Shown here: positions 24,371 through 37,100 of the stretch, piece after piece
How the letters are laid out: every line of letters begins with the position of its first letter
Position numbering within the stretch: position 1 is the stretch's first letter
Translations under genes and position numbers: made by a program
Assembly: GCA_026075535.2 (NCBI GenBank)
Contig: AP026539.1
Span: 6,200,001 to 6,264,000, forward strand
Direction of reading: 5' to 3'
Length of the DNA: 64,000 nucleotides
Source of the DNA: Tricholoma matsutake
Lineage: Eukaryota > Basidiomycota > Agaricomycetes > Agaricales > Tricholomataceae
Notes under the pieces: model-generated
The model's database searches: none
What the model was told of the DNA's origin: nothing
The model's input: the letters and a program-made list of their open reading frames with translations, nothing else

Positions 24371-26587
24371 TCCTTGAGTCTTCCAGGCCGGATTCCTTAG
24401 GGGAAGGACCTATATCATCCCTGGCGGCATACATTTGAGCTCCCGGTATAGGTTGGGCCAATCCAGGACAACCCTGATTCTTGGGGCACCTTGGGTCAGT
24501 AGAATAATGGCCCTTCCCTCCACATTTGTAACAAGTGGGGGGTGGTTTAGATTCATCTGCCCTCTTAGTATGGGAAGGGGGTTTGTACTGGGAGGATCGT
24601 TCTCCTGAGATTGGAGGACACTTGTCTATAGAAGAGCGCTCCCCATCCCTTTGGGGAGCATGAGGAAAGGGTCGCTGGGGTCGGTCTCGATTCCTCTGGC
24701 GATTGGGCTGCTGAGCACTGTCCCTCGGACGATTGGTGGTTCACTCGGGAGAACAATCAGACTTAGTTGGGGGAAGACCTGGTTTGGCTTTGGTGGGCTC
24801 CTTATTTGAGACGAGGACCTCCACCAGGCGCTTCCACTCCTGGTACCTCTTTTTCTTGCAAAATTTCTCCTCTGCTTCTTTGGCATAGTAGAGGAAGTCT
24901 GGGTGGAGCTAGCCTCCACCGAGCACCCCTTGTCAAAGATGAAGGAGACCATTGAACTAGGCATCCTGGATAAGAGTTGCGTCTTGAACGTGAACCTGTT
25001 GGGGGCATGAATCATCCTGGTGGCATATTGCTCCAGGCAGTGATAGTAACTCATCACTCCTTCACCAACATCATATTTCACGTGTGAGAAATTCTCGGCA
25101 GCATCATATGTGGCATTGTCATGAATGAATTGATCATAGAGCCGGGTGATAACATCCTTGAACACCCAGGATGCTTTATGACGATACACTCCATCAACGT
25201 TGTCCTCAAACCAGGTCAATGCGACTCCTTTGAGATACATCCCAGTGTACTTGATGCGCTTGGAGTCCTTCTCCGAGCCACATACCTGGCCCACTCTCAT
25301 CCAGCATAAGAGGGAGTTGAGCCAGCACTCGAAGACTTCAGTATCGGGACTTCCTCCATAATTTGGAGGAGTGGGCACACGTGGACCATTCTTTTTATCC
25401 TGGGATGAATCCAGGGACTCAGCAACTTTATTGTCGATCTGTTCGTGGAACTTGGAGTGCATAGCCTTCAAATACTTGGAAGGTTGCCTAATTCCCTTGT
25501 CTTGGTATGAATTGAGTTCCCTAGTGTATCCTCTCCATTTGGAGTGAGAGGCAGATCGAGTGTCCAAAGACTCCCAGGTTCCTGATCGACCTGAAGGAGT
25601 GTTCATAGATGCAGTCCCCTCAGGGGCTGACTGGGACCTTGATCATTGATGGCTATTTGGTTGAAGGTAACTGGAGCCTTCGACTTCATCTTCCTCATCA
25701 GAGGGGGGAAGATAACCCTCATCGGTGTTGCTGCTGCCTTCCTCATCAGAGCATGGCTTGTCTCCACTTCCGTTAGGTTCAGGATCACCTCCTGGAGATG
25801 AGGCTTGGTGGCCTTGTCCTTTGCGATCCTTCCCTTTGGTTGGGGAGGATGAAGGTTGATCCTTGAATGGGTACCCATCCTTATCGAATCTAATTCCCTG
25901 GTCAGGAATATCGGTAGACTGTCCCTCTTGCAGGGCAGCATTTTGAAAGCGCTGAAGGGCGACTTTGCTAGCCCCATCATAATGCACCAATTTTTTGGAG
26001 GCAGACAGAGTGGGAGCAACTTGATTAGTTTGCCAGGATTCCTTCTGATGAGTTGAAGCATTTCCCTCTGGACGGGAAATACCAGTAGGGCCGATATGTT
26101 CTTCAACATCTTGACAGACCTGAGCAGAAAATCCTTGAGCCATCTCGAGGAGATTCCTCGAGAGTTTGGACGGGTCATAACTGGTCAGTCCAGAATAAAA
26201 ATTGAATAGATCCTGGGCCTGCTTGGCAAACTGGACAGTATCTCTCTCCTCATTGCCAGTGGATGAGTCCCTGGCAGGAAGTTTTTCTCCTCGTCGAATC
26301 TGCCGAGAGGGCTCATCCATGGGGGTGGGCAAGCAGGAAGACTCAACCAGTGGTCATCTCTGGTGAGGTGAGGTAGATCCGCGATGAGAGGGTTGCGAAA
26401 GGTTAGGAAGAGTGTCCTTGGGCCTCATTTCAGTCTGAGGACTAGTAGGAATTCTCTGGGAAGAAGCTGGCATCCTGTCAGTGCCATCTTCTCCTTCTTG
26501 TATCCTGGTCCCCTGCATGGGGGGCCGGTCTCTATCTGGGGTTATATTACCTGGAGGCTCTAGGCCTCCAGTATCCATCGTCGTCAA
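24255..26587 (-). pseudogene. gag: Gag of gypsy element II, interrupted
   Basis: The frame opens at ATG 26587 (MTTMDTGGLEPPG). It passes TGA stops at 26354-26356 and 25643-25645 while staying in one frame to about 24950, so these are point mutations. The gag core (ECWLNSLLCWMRV...ALTWFEDNVDG) lies near 25330-25060. Near 24940 an indel shifts the frame. The zinc knuckle CYKCGGKGHYSTDPRC is found near 24530-24485 in the new frame. A long acidic and proline-rich N-terminal region precedes the core. Confidence 0.85.
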
Positions 26588-26840
26588 CGATTTTTCTGCC
26601 TTGGATTGGCTTCAAGTCTTCAAAGTCTTGTTCTTGATCTTGGTAGAAGACATGGTTCAACAGATTTTTTGGGCATCTGTCATGAGTAACATCAAGTCAG
26701 ATCGTGTTGTGTTCAAATGAACTGTTGCCGGTGGCATCAGGGTCAATTTTGATGTTACTGCACAATTTTGATAGATGTTTGCAAAGAGCAAAGTCGAGTG
26801 GAAATTTTGTTAAATATACAAGTTTAAGTGTTAAAAAAAG

Positions 26841-27026
26841 TGTAGTGATCTGGAGGGTTAGACCTTAGGTTTTACTCGACAATAACACGTATCACGTATA
26901 TTTGTTTAATGTAAAAAGTCTTCCTTGTCAAACTACTGACCGGGCCCTTATAAAGGGTCTGGTATGATGCTATGATAGGTAAAGCAAATATATATAAAGT
27001 ATAGTAAATAGTTTGTCATCACTACA
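26841..27026 (-). repeat. 5' LTR of gypsy element II
   Basis: 186 bp, 97% identical to its partner by eye (five differences). The following leader (26588-26840, minus strand) starts with an unusual run CTTTTTTTAAC rather than a TGG-type primer site, so the priming tRNA is not identified. Confidence 0.93.
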
Positions 27027-27143
27027 TGAGCCTATGAGGCACATGAGGGTTTGAGTCTGAATGAGGAAGCTGGTTGAATTTCCGAATGCGGCAATTGGTT
27101 GAAAAAATTTCACATCGTTTCCTACTCCCATCACGTATCAGAA

Positions 27144-28168
27144 ATGTCCACCCCAGCAGTCTCCGTGCAGATCAAAATGGCCACAATGAAGGCCCAACAT
27201 GAACAGAGGGAGCGGGCACTGAGGGAGCAGATGGAAAGGGAGATGAAGGAGCTAGAGGAAGCAGCGAGGGAAGAGGAACGCCAGGTGCAGGAGGAGCAAA
27301 AGGCAGCAGAGGAGGCTGCAAAGGTTGAGGAGGCATGCCAGGCAGAGGTGCAGAAAAAAGAGGCAGCGGCCACAAGACGAGCAGAGAAGAAGTGGGCGGC
27401 TGCGGACACGGGTTTGGAAGACAAGGCCAAGGGGAGCAAGTCCCCAAAGAAAAAGAAAGTCACCAAGTCAAAGGTGCGAGTGGGGTCAGAGGAGTCGGAG
27501 GGTCTGGTGCAGGTGCAGGCTGTGTTGCCCTGCAAAAGGTGTGTACTTGTTTCCCTTCTCAGTCTCCTTTTACTGATAAGTGGCCTAGATGCAAATATCA
27601 AAAGATTGCTTGTTTCAAGATGGGTGTGAAGGGATGCATGTGTGACAATTGCACGCATGTCAAACATAAGTGTGAGGAGGTAGTGTGGGAGGGGCAGGAA
27701 GCCCCTGCAGCAAAAATGGCAGGAATGATGGGGGTGACCAGGGAAAACCCAGAGGTAATGCAACAGATGATGAAGTTAATAAGGAAGGGATTTGCTGAGG
27801 TGGCCAATGCAGTGCGGGAGTCGATGGGGGAGATTTGGGATGCTTTGGACCCAGAGTGGGTGGAGGAAGAAAGCGCCGGGGAGGAGAGTGACGAGGGTGA
27901 TGAAGAGGTGGAGTGGGCGGTGCGAGAGTCCCAGTGGGAAAGACGTGGGATCCGCAAGTCTGGTGATGACTGGGAGGCCTTCCAGAGATATCTGGAGAAA
28001 AGGCAGGCGGATGACGAGGAGGAGAGCAAGAGTGGAGATGAGGAGGGTGGAGAGAAGGACGAGGGTGGAGAAGAGGATGAGGGTGGAGAAGAGGATGAGG
28101 GTGGAGAAGAGGGCAAGGTTGGGGGAGAGGGTGATGAAGATGGAGAGGGAGAAGCGGAGGTAGTGTAG
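27144..28168 (+). CDS. Antisense zinc-cluster, coiled-coil, acidic protein gene carried within gypsy element III
   Basis: Two exons, 27144-27538 and 27589-28168, with a 50-nt intron (donor GTGTGT, branch tactgat, acceptor gcctag), give 324 aa with no internal stop. The start was chosen at the ATG of MSTPAVSVQIKM; an in-frame ATG at 27099 is the alternative. Domains: a long charged coiled coil (residues about 10-90), a basic SPKKKKVTKSK patch like a nuclear signal, then a cysteine cluster across the splice junction (PCKRC, x6, C, then CMCDNC..C). A Glu/Asp/Gly-rich acidic tail with repeated GGEEDE units ends the protein. The cysteine spacing resembles fungal binuclear-cluster proteins, but this is not proven. 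It lies between the broken pol of element III (ending near 28190) and the element's 3' LTR, on the opposite strand. The long minus-strand frame over it is a shadow caused by the acidic repeats. Confidence 0.7.
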
Positions 28169-28179
28169 GGATCCAGTTG

Positions 28180-31100
28180 GATCCAAAAAAAATCTTCTTT
28201 TTCAATAAAGTTTGTTTCTGAGTTCAGACTGAGTGAATAAGTAACATGAATAGTTCCCTGGTAACCTTCCCATCGGATGAGGTAGAGAATCTTGCAGCAA
28301 TGTTGGTTGTCAACTTTGGAGTCGAGGACTTCAGTGATCTCATATTCGAGCTCATCGTCGATGGTGATCGGAGGAGGTGGAGGTTGTACTTGATTTGGAA
28401 TTGTGTTTGGGGAGTGTTTCTCTAGTTGAGAGACATGGAAAACAGGGTGAATGGCCCGCATGTGATCCGGGAGCTGCAGGGTGACTGAGTGAGTGCCCAG
28501 GTGGGCGATGATTTTGAAGGGGCCATGGTTCTTTTTGGAAAGTTTCTTGGAAGGACGAGTGGTGCGGATATTTTCTGCAGTGACGTAGGCAGAGTCACCA
28601 ATGTTGAAGTTGGGTGCGGGCACCCAATGTTTGTCTGCAGGACCTTGATAACGCTCTTGAGCAGCTGCAAGCTGTTTCCGAAGCTCCTGATGAAGGTCGT
28701 CTAAATCAACGATGAACTCGCAGGCGCGCTGTGAAGCTAAGTCATGTTCTGGAAAGACGGAAATGTTCGGGTGATAGCCTTTGTTGGCAAAGAGAGGGGA
28801 TACACCTGTAGAGGCAGAAGGAGCATTGTTGTAGGCAAATTCACCCAAGGGTAAGAGGTGAGACCAGTTGTCCTGCTGATAGTTGCAGAAGATCCGGAGG
28901 TACTGCTCCAAGGTCTGATTAAGTCATTCTGTCTGACCATCACCTTGCGGGTGATAACCGGAAGTGAAGTGGATCCACATGTTGAGCACTTTTCTGAGGG
29001 AGCAGAAGAAATGGGAGACAAACTTGGATCCCCGGTCGCAAGTGATGTGCAATGGAACACCATGCTTGGAGAAGACATGGAGGATGAACAGGTTGGCTAG
29101 TTCTTGGGCTGTGATTTTGTTGACAGTTGGGATGAAGATGCCTTGTTTGGTGAGATGGTCAATGATGACCAAGATAGCGGTGTGACCATCAGAGTTGGGT
29201 AGTTGCTCAATGAAATTTATGGAGATGGAGTTCCAAGGTCATTCTGGAACTGGAAGTTGCTTTAGAAACCCATAGGGCTTGTGTCGAGGTGATTTGGATC
29301 GTTTGCAAGTGGTACAGGATTTGCAGAATTCCTGCACAAAGGTGCGGAGGTTTGGCCAGACATATTCCTGGCAGACAAGCTGCTGGGTTTTGTTTTGTCT
29401 GAAGTGGCCAGAGAGGATGTGATCGTGTTTGTACTGAAGGACCTTGAGGCAAAGATCTGCGACATCTGGAACATAAATCCGGTCAAAGTGGTGGAGAAGA
29501 CCTGCCTCATCTATGGTCCAGTTGGGGTTGACAGGTGTCGGAAGATGTGCGGATGATAAGGGGTCAAGGGGTAGGGAGGTGCAGATGTTGTGGTGAAGTC
29601 TCTCAACATCCATGATTACTGCTTGTTGAAGGATGGGTGTGGCGAAATAGGTGGCATGGAGGGAAGAGGTGAGCTGTTCCTGTGTGAATACAGGTCAGAA
29701 GTTGGTTGGGTTTATGGAGGCAAAGTCGCTATTTCCCCCTTTGCAGTAGATGTCCCAATGTCTACTGAGCACGTCTGGCTTGGCCCCTAATTTTCTGGGG
29801 CGGAAGCAGATGATGAGATTGAACTGGGAAAGGTACTCAGACTAATGGGCCTGGTGGCGGGTGAGCAACTTGGTAGTGCTGAAGTACTCGAGATTTTTGT
29901 GGTCAGTGACCACATCAACCAGGTTTGTGGAACCCTCGAAATACTGCCGCCAGTGTTTGAAAGCTTTGAAAATGGCCAAGAGTTCCTCATCATGGGTGTC
30001 GTAATTTAGTTCAGTGGGATTGAAAGAGCAGGAATGAAAAGCGACTGGATGGATTTCTCCATCCACAGTGTAAACCAAAAGGATAGCTGCTAGGGCATAG
30101 TTGGAAGCATCTGTTTCGAGTACCATCTGTGAGTCAGGTACCTATTGCATTAAGATGGGGGCATGGGTGAATTCTTGTTTGAGCTTTTCAAAAGCATCGC
30201 GGCACTTCTTGTTGAAGTCCCATGGTGTGGATTTCCATGTCAAGTGGGTGAGTGGGATGACAATGTCTGAATACCCATTAATGAAGTGGTGGTAAAAGTT
30301 GCAAAAGCCTAAGAAGGATTGTATATCCTTAACTTTCCTAGGCTCGGGCCAGTCAAGCATGGTTTTGACTTTGTCCTTGGACATCTGCAGTCCATCCAGT
30401 GAAAGGATGAAACCTAAATATTCGACGGTGTCTTTGTGGAACTCACATTTCTGTGGAGAGGCGTAAAGTCCATTTTTCTGGAGATGGTGGAGGACTTCTT
30501 TGACGTGAGCCCCATGCTGGGACTTGTTGTCAGAATAGATTAGAATGTCGTCGAGGTATATGATGACACAAACATCCAGCATGTCGCTGAAGATGTTGTT
30601 CATAAACTGCTGGAAAGCTGCAGGTGCATTAGTGAGTCCAAAGGGAACCACCAACCACTCAAAGGATCCATAGCAGGTGCAAAAAGTAGTTTTCCACTCA
30701 TCACCATCAGCGATGTGGACTAGGTGATAAGCATGCCACAAGTCTATCTTGGTGAATAAGCAGGCTTTGCAGGGAGAGTCAAGGAGGTTGGAAATGAGAG
30801 GAAGTGGGTAGCGGTCTTTCTTCGTAAGACAGTTAAGTCCTCGGTAGTCGACACAAAGTCGGAGACTACTGTCCTTCTTCTTGACAAAGAGAATCAGAGC
30901 GCCATGTGGAGACTTGGATGGGTGGATGAAACCTGAGTGGACGTTTTCATCAATAAAGACTTGTAAGGCTTCTAATTCAGAGGGAGAGAGAGAATACATG
31001 CAGCCCGGAGGCGGAGGAGTATTGTCTTCTGTCTCTATCTTGAGGTTGTAAGACCAATGCGGAGGAAGGGTATCCACTTTAGTCTTATTAAAGACATCAG

Positions 31101-31773
31101 CGAATTCATGATACTCAGATGGAATATCAGAGAGGTCAGATGAGTTACTGGATTGGGCAGAGCAGGCAGATAACACTTCTGGAGCGAAGGTCATCTGAAA
31201 AGCTACTGCCCCAGGAAGTTTGCTAGCACGCGCATAAGCGGCAGCATTGATGAAGGAGATGTCGGGGGGTGTAAAATTAGGAGGAATGGGGGTTTCGGAA
31301 AGTGCAGAGGAGTCGAGGATTTCTACCAGAAGATTCGGGGACAAAGGTGACGTCAGGGGTGCTGGACCTCTATGATCTGCAGAGCGGAAAGTGAGTTGGC
31401 TTGAAGACCAGTCAATCAACGGATTGTATTGCTTCAGCCAGTTATGACCGAGTACGGCGGAACAGGAAGAGTCGAGCGAGGTTACATAAAATGACAAATT
31501 GAATACTTCACCAGCAGGGCAGGTGACCAGAAGTTTGATGACCTGAGTTATGGTGGAGTTGCAAGATCCATCAAAGAGTCGTAAACCGATCGGGTTAATG
31601 GATTCCATGCTGAGTTGGTTATTCAACACGAAAGAGGAGTCAAGGAAGCAGTGGGAGGAGCCAGAGTTGATAAGGGTTCGGAAAGGGGTGGAAGAGTCAG
31701 GAAAGGTTAAAAGAACGGTTAGGGAGTCAGGGTCAGAAAGAGCAGATGCGTTGAGATGAACATAGGCAGCCAA
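28180..31773 (-). pseudogene. pol: Protease, RT/RNase H, integrase and truncated chromodomain of gypsy element III
   Basis: Protease reads TLINSGSSHCFLDS at about 31675, so the catalytic Asp is Asn (AAC at 31668-31666, preceded by C, consistent with CG to CA). Reverse transcriptase has FVKKKDSSLRLCVDYRGLN, FTKIDLWHAYH and the intact catalytic YLDDILIYSD near 30560. RNase H (ETDASNYALAAIL) begins near 30115. The integrase zinc motif is near 29430-29290 and its core runs to GYHPQGDGQTE near 28930. A chromodomain start (EYEITEVLDSK..LYLIRWEGY) is near 28330 but loses its end. Stops at 30142 and about 29850 replace tryptophan (TGG to TAG). TGA stops near 29698, 29245 and 28925 replace arginine (NF*PVF, PE*PWN, TE*LNQ). 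Confidence 0.92.
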
Positions 31774-31829
31774 ATGGGTAAGGTCAATGCAACCCCCAGC
31801 CCCAATGGCTGTATCCTGAGGGTTGCAGA

Positions 31830-32156
31830 CTATTTTTCCGAGTCTGTAGTCTTGGGAACAACAGTGGATGCACAGGCTTTTGCAGCTTTGGATTTCGGGC
31901 AGTTTCCTGCTATGTGCCCTTCCTCACCGCAGTAGAGACAAAGTCGTTCTCTCATGCGATGTTCTCGTTCCTCCCCAGTAAGCTTGCCATTCTTCCCCAA
32001 TTTATTGGAGATGGACGACTTGGGCTTGTCCTGGGAAGTGTTCTTTGTCATGGAAGACTGCTGGTTGGAGGTGTTACCATGGGCAGAGTTTGAAGAGGCT
32101 TGGTTTGTTGACGGGGAAGGGCTTTTGGAAGAGTCCTTCCAACTAGAGTTGGTGAC
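31830..32156 (-). pseudogene. gag: Gag of gypsy element III, C-terminal part with zinc knuckle
   Basis: Continues the gag interrupted by element IV. The GTGAC duplication at 32152-32156 encodes the same Val-Thr as at 38363. It contains the CCHC knuckle [14 protein letters not shown] near 31940 and ends at TAG 31830. The pol frame starts 57 bp further and in another frame, so pol may have been made by frameshift or from a separate start. Confidence 0.85.
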
Positions 32157-32558
32157 TGTTAGGAAACCACCCCATTACCTAATAAATTTTCATTTTTATT
32201 TTATTATGTCAAATTACGCTACATGACACCAAATTACGCTACACTTTGATAGCGTGGGAATTTTATTTCGCATGCATCAATATGTATGCACATGTGCAAA
32301 TGCATTGGTAACAACAATGTACAATATATGTAACATAGTATATAAACCCTAAATATATGCCTAGGGGACCCCAGTTGTGTTCTCTTAGGTATTCCACCTA
32401 CATTTTCAGTGTGAAAGGCCTATCTCAACAAACTCACCTATTAATAACCCCTCGCATCAAAACCATCAATTCCCCCATCACGAGCGCGGATCCTGCCCCC
32501 TTCTTGTAGAGAGAACCCGCACGGTCTTAGCTAGCAGATAGTGGGTGTCACCCTAACA
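32157..32558 (+). repeat. 5' LTR of gypsy element IV
   Basis: 402 bp. Differs from the 3' LTR mainly by CpG transitions (for example ttacgct/ttacact, gacacc/gacgcc, tagcgtg/tagtgtg) and by about 11 bp near 32345 missing in the 3' copy. A TATA-like tatataaac is near 32340. Confidence 0.94.
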
Positions 32559-33055
32559 GAAGAACACAACTTCCCATATCAGTGCACCTTCTCTTACTTG
32601 CGCATACATCATTGTTTCACTGTGCCACATCCAATTACTCACCCTTTTGGCACGAGCCAGAAGTACTTGTATATACGTAATCTACCTTTTCTTTTGTAAG
32701 CCAATGCCAGGCCTCGCCTTACATTGCAACTGCCAGTGATCAAGAGGCAGCGCTTGTCATTAGGACAGCTGCAACCAGACAACCGATCGGATCTGGTTTA
32801 GTTATGATTAACATCACTCTATTCGGATGACTATTTTAGTTACAAGCTGAATTCAGTGTTATCTCCGAGATCAGGCACTGTTGGAAGGGTTATTGATCTG
32901 AAGTGTCAAAATAGGTGCCCAATGAATTACGAACAATTGACGAACAATTGACGAATGATTGATGAACCATCACATGACCCATAAACGTTTGGAGAGGTCT
33001 TGAAGAAAAAATTTTGAATTTGTCAAAGAAGTGATTCATCACAGATTCTACAATT
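32559..33055 (+). other. Leader of gypsy element IV
   Basis: About 500 bp between LTR and gag. The bases after the LTR (GAAGAACACAACTTCCC) do not begin with TGG, so no tRNA primer could be assigned. No open frame of note. Confidence 0.5.
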
Positions 33056-34154
33056 ATGTCCGAACCTTCAACTTCTAATCCCAGTCCTAATCCTGTTCCC
33101 ATACCAGCACTAGAGGCGAAAATTGATGCGCTCACAGCACAAATGTCGCAATTAGTGTCAGTATTGGCAGCATCACAGCCCAGACAAGCGGAAGTACAGC
33201 CAGAGATGATAGGAGAAAGAGATGATGAGATGGAGGAGATGGTGGAGTGGATATCGCAGGAGGATGAGATGGTGGAGAAATCCAGAAATGGAAAAGCGCA
33301 CATACCTAAGTGCACACCCCCGCAAATCTTTGACGGTACCATGGAGAATACAAAATCCTTCATCAGCTCTATAGTATTATACATCCATGGGAGGAAGCCA
33401 GAGTTTCGTACAGCCAAGTCTAGGATTATGTTTGCTCTCTCATACATTCAGGGGGGGGAAAGCACAGTTCTGGAGAAATGAGGCTATTAATCAAATTGCC
33501 ATGGGAAACAAACCATTTGCAACCTTCAAGGAGTTTCTGGAGAGATTAGAGGCACAGTTTGGAGACTCTAATCCAAAGGTGACAGCCAATGCTAAATTAA
33601 AGACCATGTGCCAAGGTTCCCTAATGGTGGATGAATTTATTTTGCAGTTCAAAGCAGAAGCTTCGCAAACAGACATGGGAGAAGCTGCGTTGGTAGAATT
33701 TTTGAAAGCAGGATTAAATCCCTCCTTATTCAAGTCTATCTACTGACTACCTTCTATGCCAGAGAAGTTGGACGAGTGGTATAATTGGGCAATGCGCCTT
33801 GACCGGCAATATCAGCAGGAACAGGCAGAGTCAAAGTTGATGTATGGAAGTAGTAAATTTGGAAAGTCATCTGGAGGAAAGTCTGAGAAAGGAAAGGCGC
33901 CTCAGGCGCAAGCTCCAAGGGCACAGCCACCAGCCATGGCAGTGACACCTATAGTTATGGAGTCAGCAGCACCAGCAGAGGCAATGGAGGTTGATCAAGC
34001 AGGGAGACGATCCCCACTTAAATGTTTTAACTGTGGGCAGTTAGGACACATTTCTAGGAATTGTAGGCAGAAAAGAAAGATTAGGGAAGCTACAATCGAG
34101 GAAGTGAAGCCGGAGGAAGGCAAGCAGAAGAATTTTGTGGAAGAGTCCCAGTGA
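33056..34154 (+). pseudogene. gag: Gag of gypsy element IV
   Basis: Starts at 33056 (MSEPSTSNPSPNP). A one-base gain in a run of eight G at about 33450-33457 shifts the frame from SYIQGG to KAQFWRNE. A TGA at 33744-33746 (SIY*LPSMPEK) replaces arginine. The zinc knuckle CFNCGQLGHISRNC lies near 34024. The order (coiled N-terminus, gag core, basic Q/P-rich linker, one knuckle) is that of chromodomain gypsy elements. Confidence 0.9.
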
Positions 34155-37100
34155 AGGTTTCCCCATTGGTGACCCAGAATCGTTACAATGTATTAGTATC
34201 TGAGGAAACCCAGAGTAAATCAGAAAAGGAAATCGAGGAGGAGTACAACTGTTGCGAATCATGTGACCAAGGAAATTGCCGAGCACTATTTCCAAAAACC
34301 CCTAAATTCTTTATTCACTCTGTGCGAATAGAACCTGAAATCACCTTGACTGTGGGATTGAAGACAGTGGACACGCATGCAGCTATTGATGTGGAAGCAT
34401 TGCTTGATAGTGGTGCTACAGGATTATTTATTAATCGATCCTTAATTACTGGAAACGGTATTAACACACGCAAGCTGGTGCAACCTATAATGGTGTACAA
34501 TATTGATGGAACAGTCAATCATGGAGGAACTATCAAGGAGGAGGTGACTATGGTACTAAAGTATCAGGAGCATCAGGAGCGAGCCATATTCGAAGTTTGC
34601 GATCTTGGGAAAACCAATCTAATAATAGGATGTCTGTGGTTACGGAAGCATAATCCCAAAATTGATTGGAAAACTGGGAAAGTACAAATGACTCATTGTC
34701 CTAAGGAATGTAATGTGTATGGGAGGAAGATGAAGAAGGAAAAAAGGAAAAAGAAAGAGAAAGAATGTCTGAGAAAGTATTCTGTTATGATGGAGGAAGT
34801 GGAGGATGAGGAAATGCCAAATGAGGAAGTTCCAATCATGATCGAGAAAGAAGCGCAGAAGCAAACCTTTAGAACAATTCGTGGAGGACAGTCATGGGAC
34901 AAGAATATCGTGAAGGTGGAGAAGCCAGTGGAGGAATGGGTGCCAAAAGTGTATCATGAACATCTGTCAGTGTTCCAGAAGAAGGAGTCTGAGCAAATGC
35001 CAGTGTGGAAGCCATGGGATCATGTGATTGAGATGAAGCCAGGGTTTGTGCCGAAGAAGTCAAAGGTATATCTGTTATCTCCGATGGAACAAGAAGAAGT
35101 GGATGCATTCCTGAAGGAGCAATTGTGCAAAGGATATATATGACCTTCAAAATCACCACAGATGTCACCAATATTCTTCATGCCAAAGAAAGACCAAAGG
35201 AAGAGGATGTGTACAGATTATAGGTATCTGAATGAGTGGACAGTGAAGAATGTGTACCCCCTGCCATTGATCTCAGAAATAATTGACAAGGTGGAAAAAG
35301 CCAAGGTCTTTACAAAATTGGATTTACGATGGGGATACAACAATGTACGAATAAAGAAAGGAGATGAGTGGAAGGCTGCATTTGCCACACATCGAGGATC
35401 CTTCGAGCCACTTGTCATGTTTTTTGGGATGACTAATAGTCCCCCAACCTTTCAAAATATGATGAACGACATTTTCAAGGATGTAATAGACAAAGGTGTG
35501 GTAATAATATTTATTGACGACATTCTGATATTCACAGAGGATGAAGAGAATCATGAGGCAATAGTGCAGGAGGTGCTATGGAGGTTGGCAGAGAATGATC
35601 TATTTTTGAAACCAGAGAAGTGTGTGTTTGGGGCAAGCGAGATTGAATTCCTAGGATTATTGATCGGCCCTGATGGGATCAAAATGGATCCGATCAAGGT
35701 ACAGGCAATCACAGATTGGCCTGCGCCCACTCATGTTAAGGAGGTTCAAGCCTTCTTGGGACTCGCAAATTATTATCGTCGCTTTGTGCACAATTTTTCT
35801 AAAATTGCCACAACCTTACATAACCTTATGTGAAAGGGAGTAGTATGGAGGTGGGGAGAGCAGCAGCAGACAGTGTTTGAGGAGTTGAAGAGGAAGTTTG
35901 TGAAGGGACCAATATTAGCCCCAGTAGATTTCACATGCCCTTTGCGAGTGGAATCTGATGCATCTGATTTTGCTACTGGAGCAGTATTATCAATGCTGTG
36001 CGAAGATGACAAATGGCATCCTTGTGCATACTTGTCAAAAGGATTGAATGATGTGGAGAGGAATTATGATGTGCATGACAAAGAGATGTTGGGGATAATA
36101 CGAGCATTGGAGGCGTGGAGGCATTATTTGGAGGGATGTACGCATGAGATTGAGATCTGGATGGATCATCAAAATCTGCAATACTTCATGTCCGCTAAAA
36201 AGCTTAATCGCTGGCAAGCTATTCCTATCACCTTTCAATTTTCACTTGGTCCACAAAGCGGGAAGCTTAATGAGGAAAGCAGATGCATTATCCAGACATA
36301 TCGATCATAAAAGGGGGGTGGAGGAGGACAATAAAAATGTTACCTTACTCAAACCCAAATACTTTCGCATTTGCGCTATGTGTCAAGGGCATCTATTAAT
36401 AGATAGCTCGGAAACAGAAATGTTGTCCAAAATTAGACAATGTTCAGAAATGGATGATGAAGTAGTGGAAGCTGTGAAAGCTCTGAAGGGAGAGAAGAAA
36501 AATATCAAAGGAGATGAATGGGCTGAGGAACAAGGGTTGGTATTGTTTTGAGGAAAAGTGTATGTACTGAAGGATCAGGATTTGCGAAGGGAGATCGTCC
36601 AGTTACATCACAATACACTGATTGCTGGACACCCAGGAAGATGGAAGACGTTGGAATTAGTAATGAGAAATTATTGGTGGCCCAGAATTTCGAAGTATGT
36701 GTTGGGGTATGTGGATGGATGTGATACATGCATGAGGGGGAAGACATTTCCAGAGAAACCTGCAGGAAATTAATGCCAAACCCTATACCTAAAGCGCTGT
36801 GGCAAGATATATCTGTGGACTTTATTACCGGATTACCCAAGGCTCAAGGGTACAATGCAATATTTGTAGTATGCGACTGCTTTACAAAGGAGGTCCATAT
36901 TATTCCTACTACTACAGAAACCTCATCATTGGGCTTGGCGCGCCTCTATCTAAATCAGGTATGGCAGTTACATGGGTTACCCGATACCATTATCTCCGAT
37001 CGCGGACCACAATTTGCTTCCGTGTTTATGCGAGAACTAAACAACATATTGGGAATTCAAACTAAATTATCTATGGCATATCACCCGCAGACTGATGGGC

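Larger units (their letters stand above)
17163..27026 (-). mobile_element. Ty3/gypsy element II, full length, inactive, nested in III
   Basis: Identical-length 186-bp LTRs (17163-17348 and 26841-27026) begin and end with TGTAGTGAT / ATCACTACA. The flanks are CGAGC on the left (17158-17162) and TGAGC on the right (27027-27031). This is a 5-bp duplication whose only difference is C/T at a CpG. The LTRs differ at five sites, four of them CpG transitions. Inside, on the minus strand, are gag, protease, reverse transcriptase/RNase H, integrase, a chromodomain and a further 3' reading-frame region. A purine tract AAAAGGGGAGAG precedes the 3' LTR. Many stops and at least two frameshifts are present. 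Confidence 0.95.

Noticed and set aside
27598..28911. 437-codon minus-strand frame at the end of element III pol
   Set aside because: The part left of about 28190 is the mirror of the acidic Glu/Gly repeats of the antisense gene and is Ser/Pro low complexity. Only the part right of that belongs to pol.
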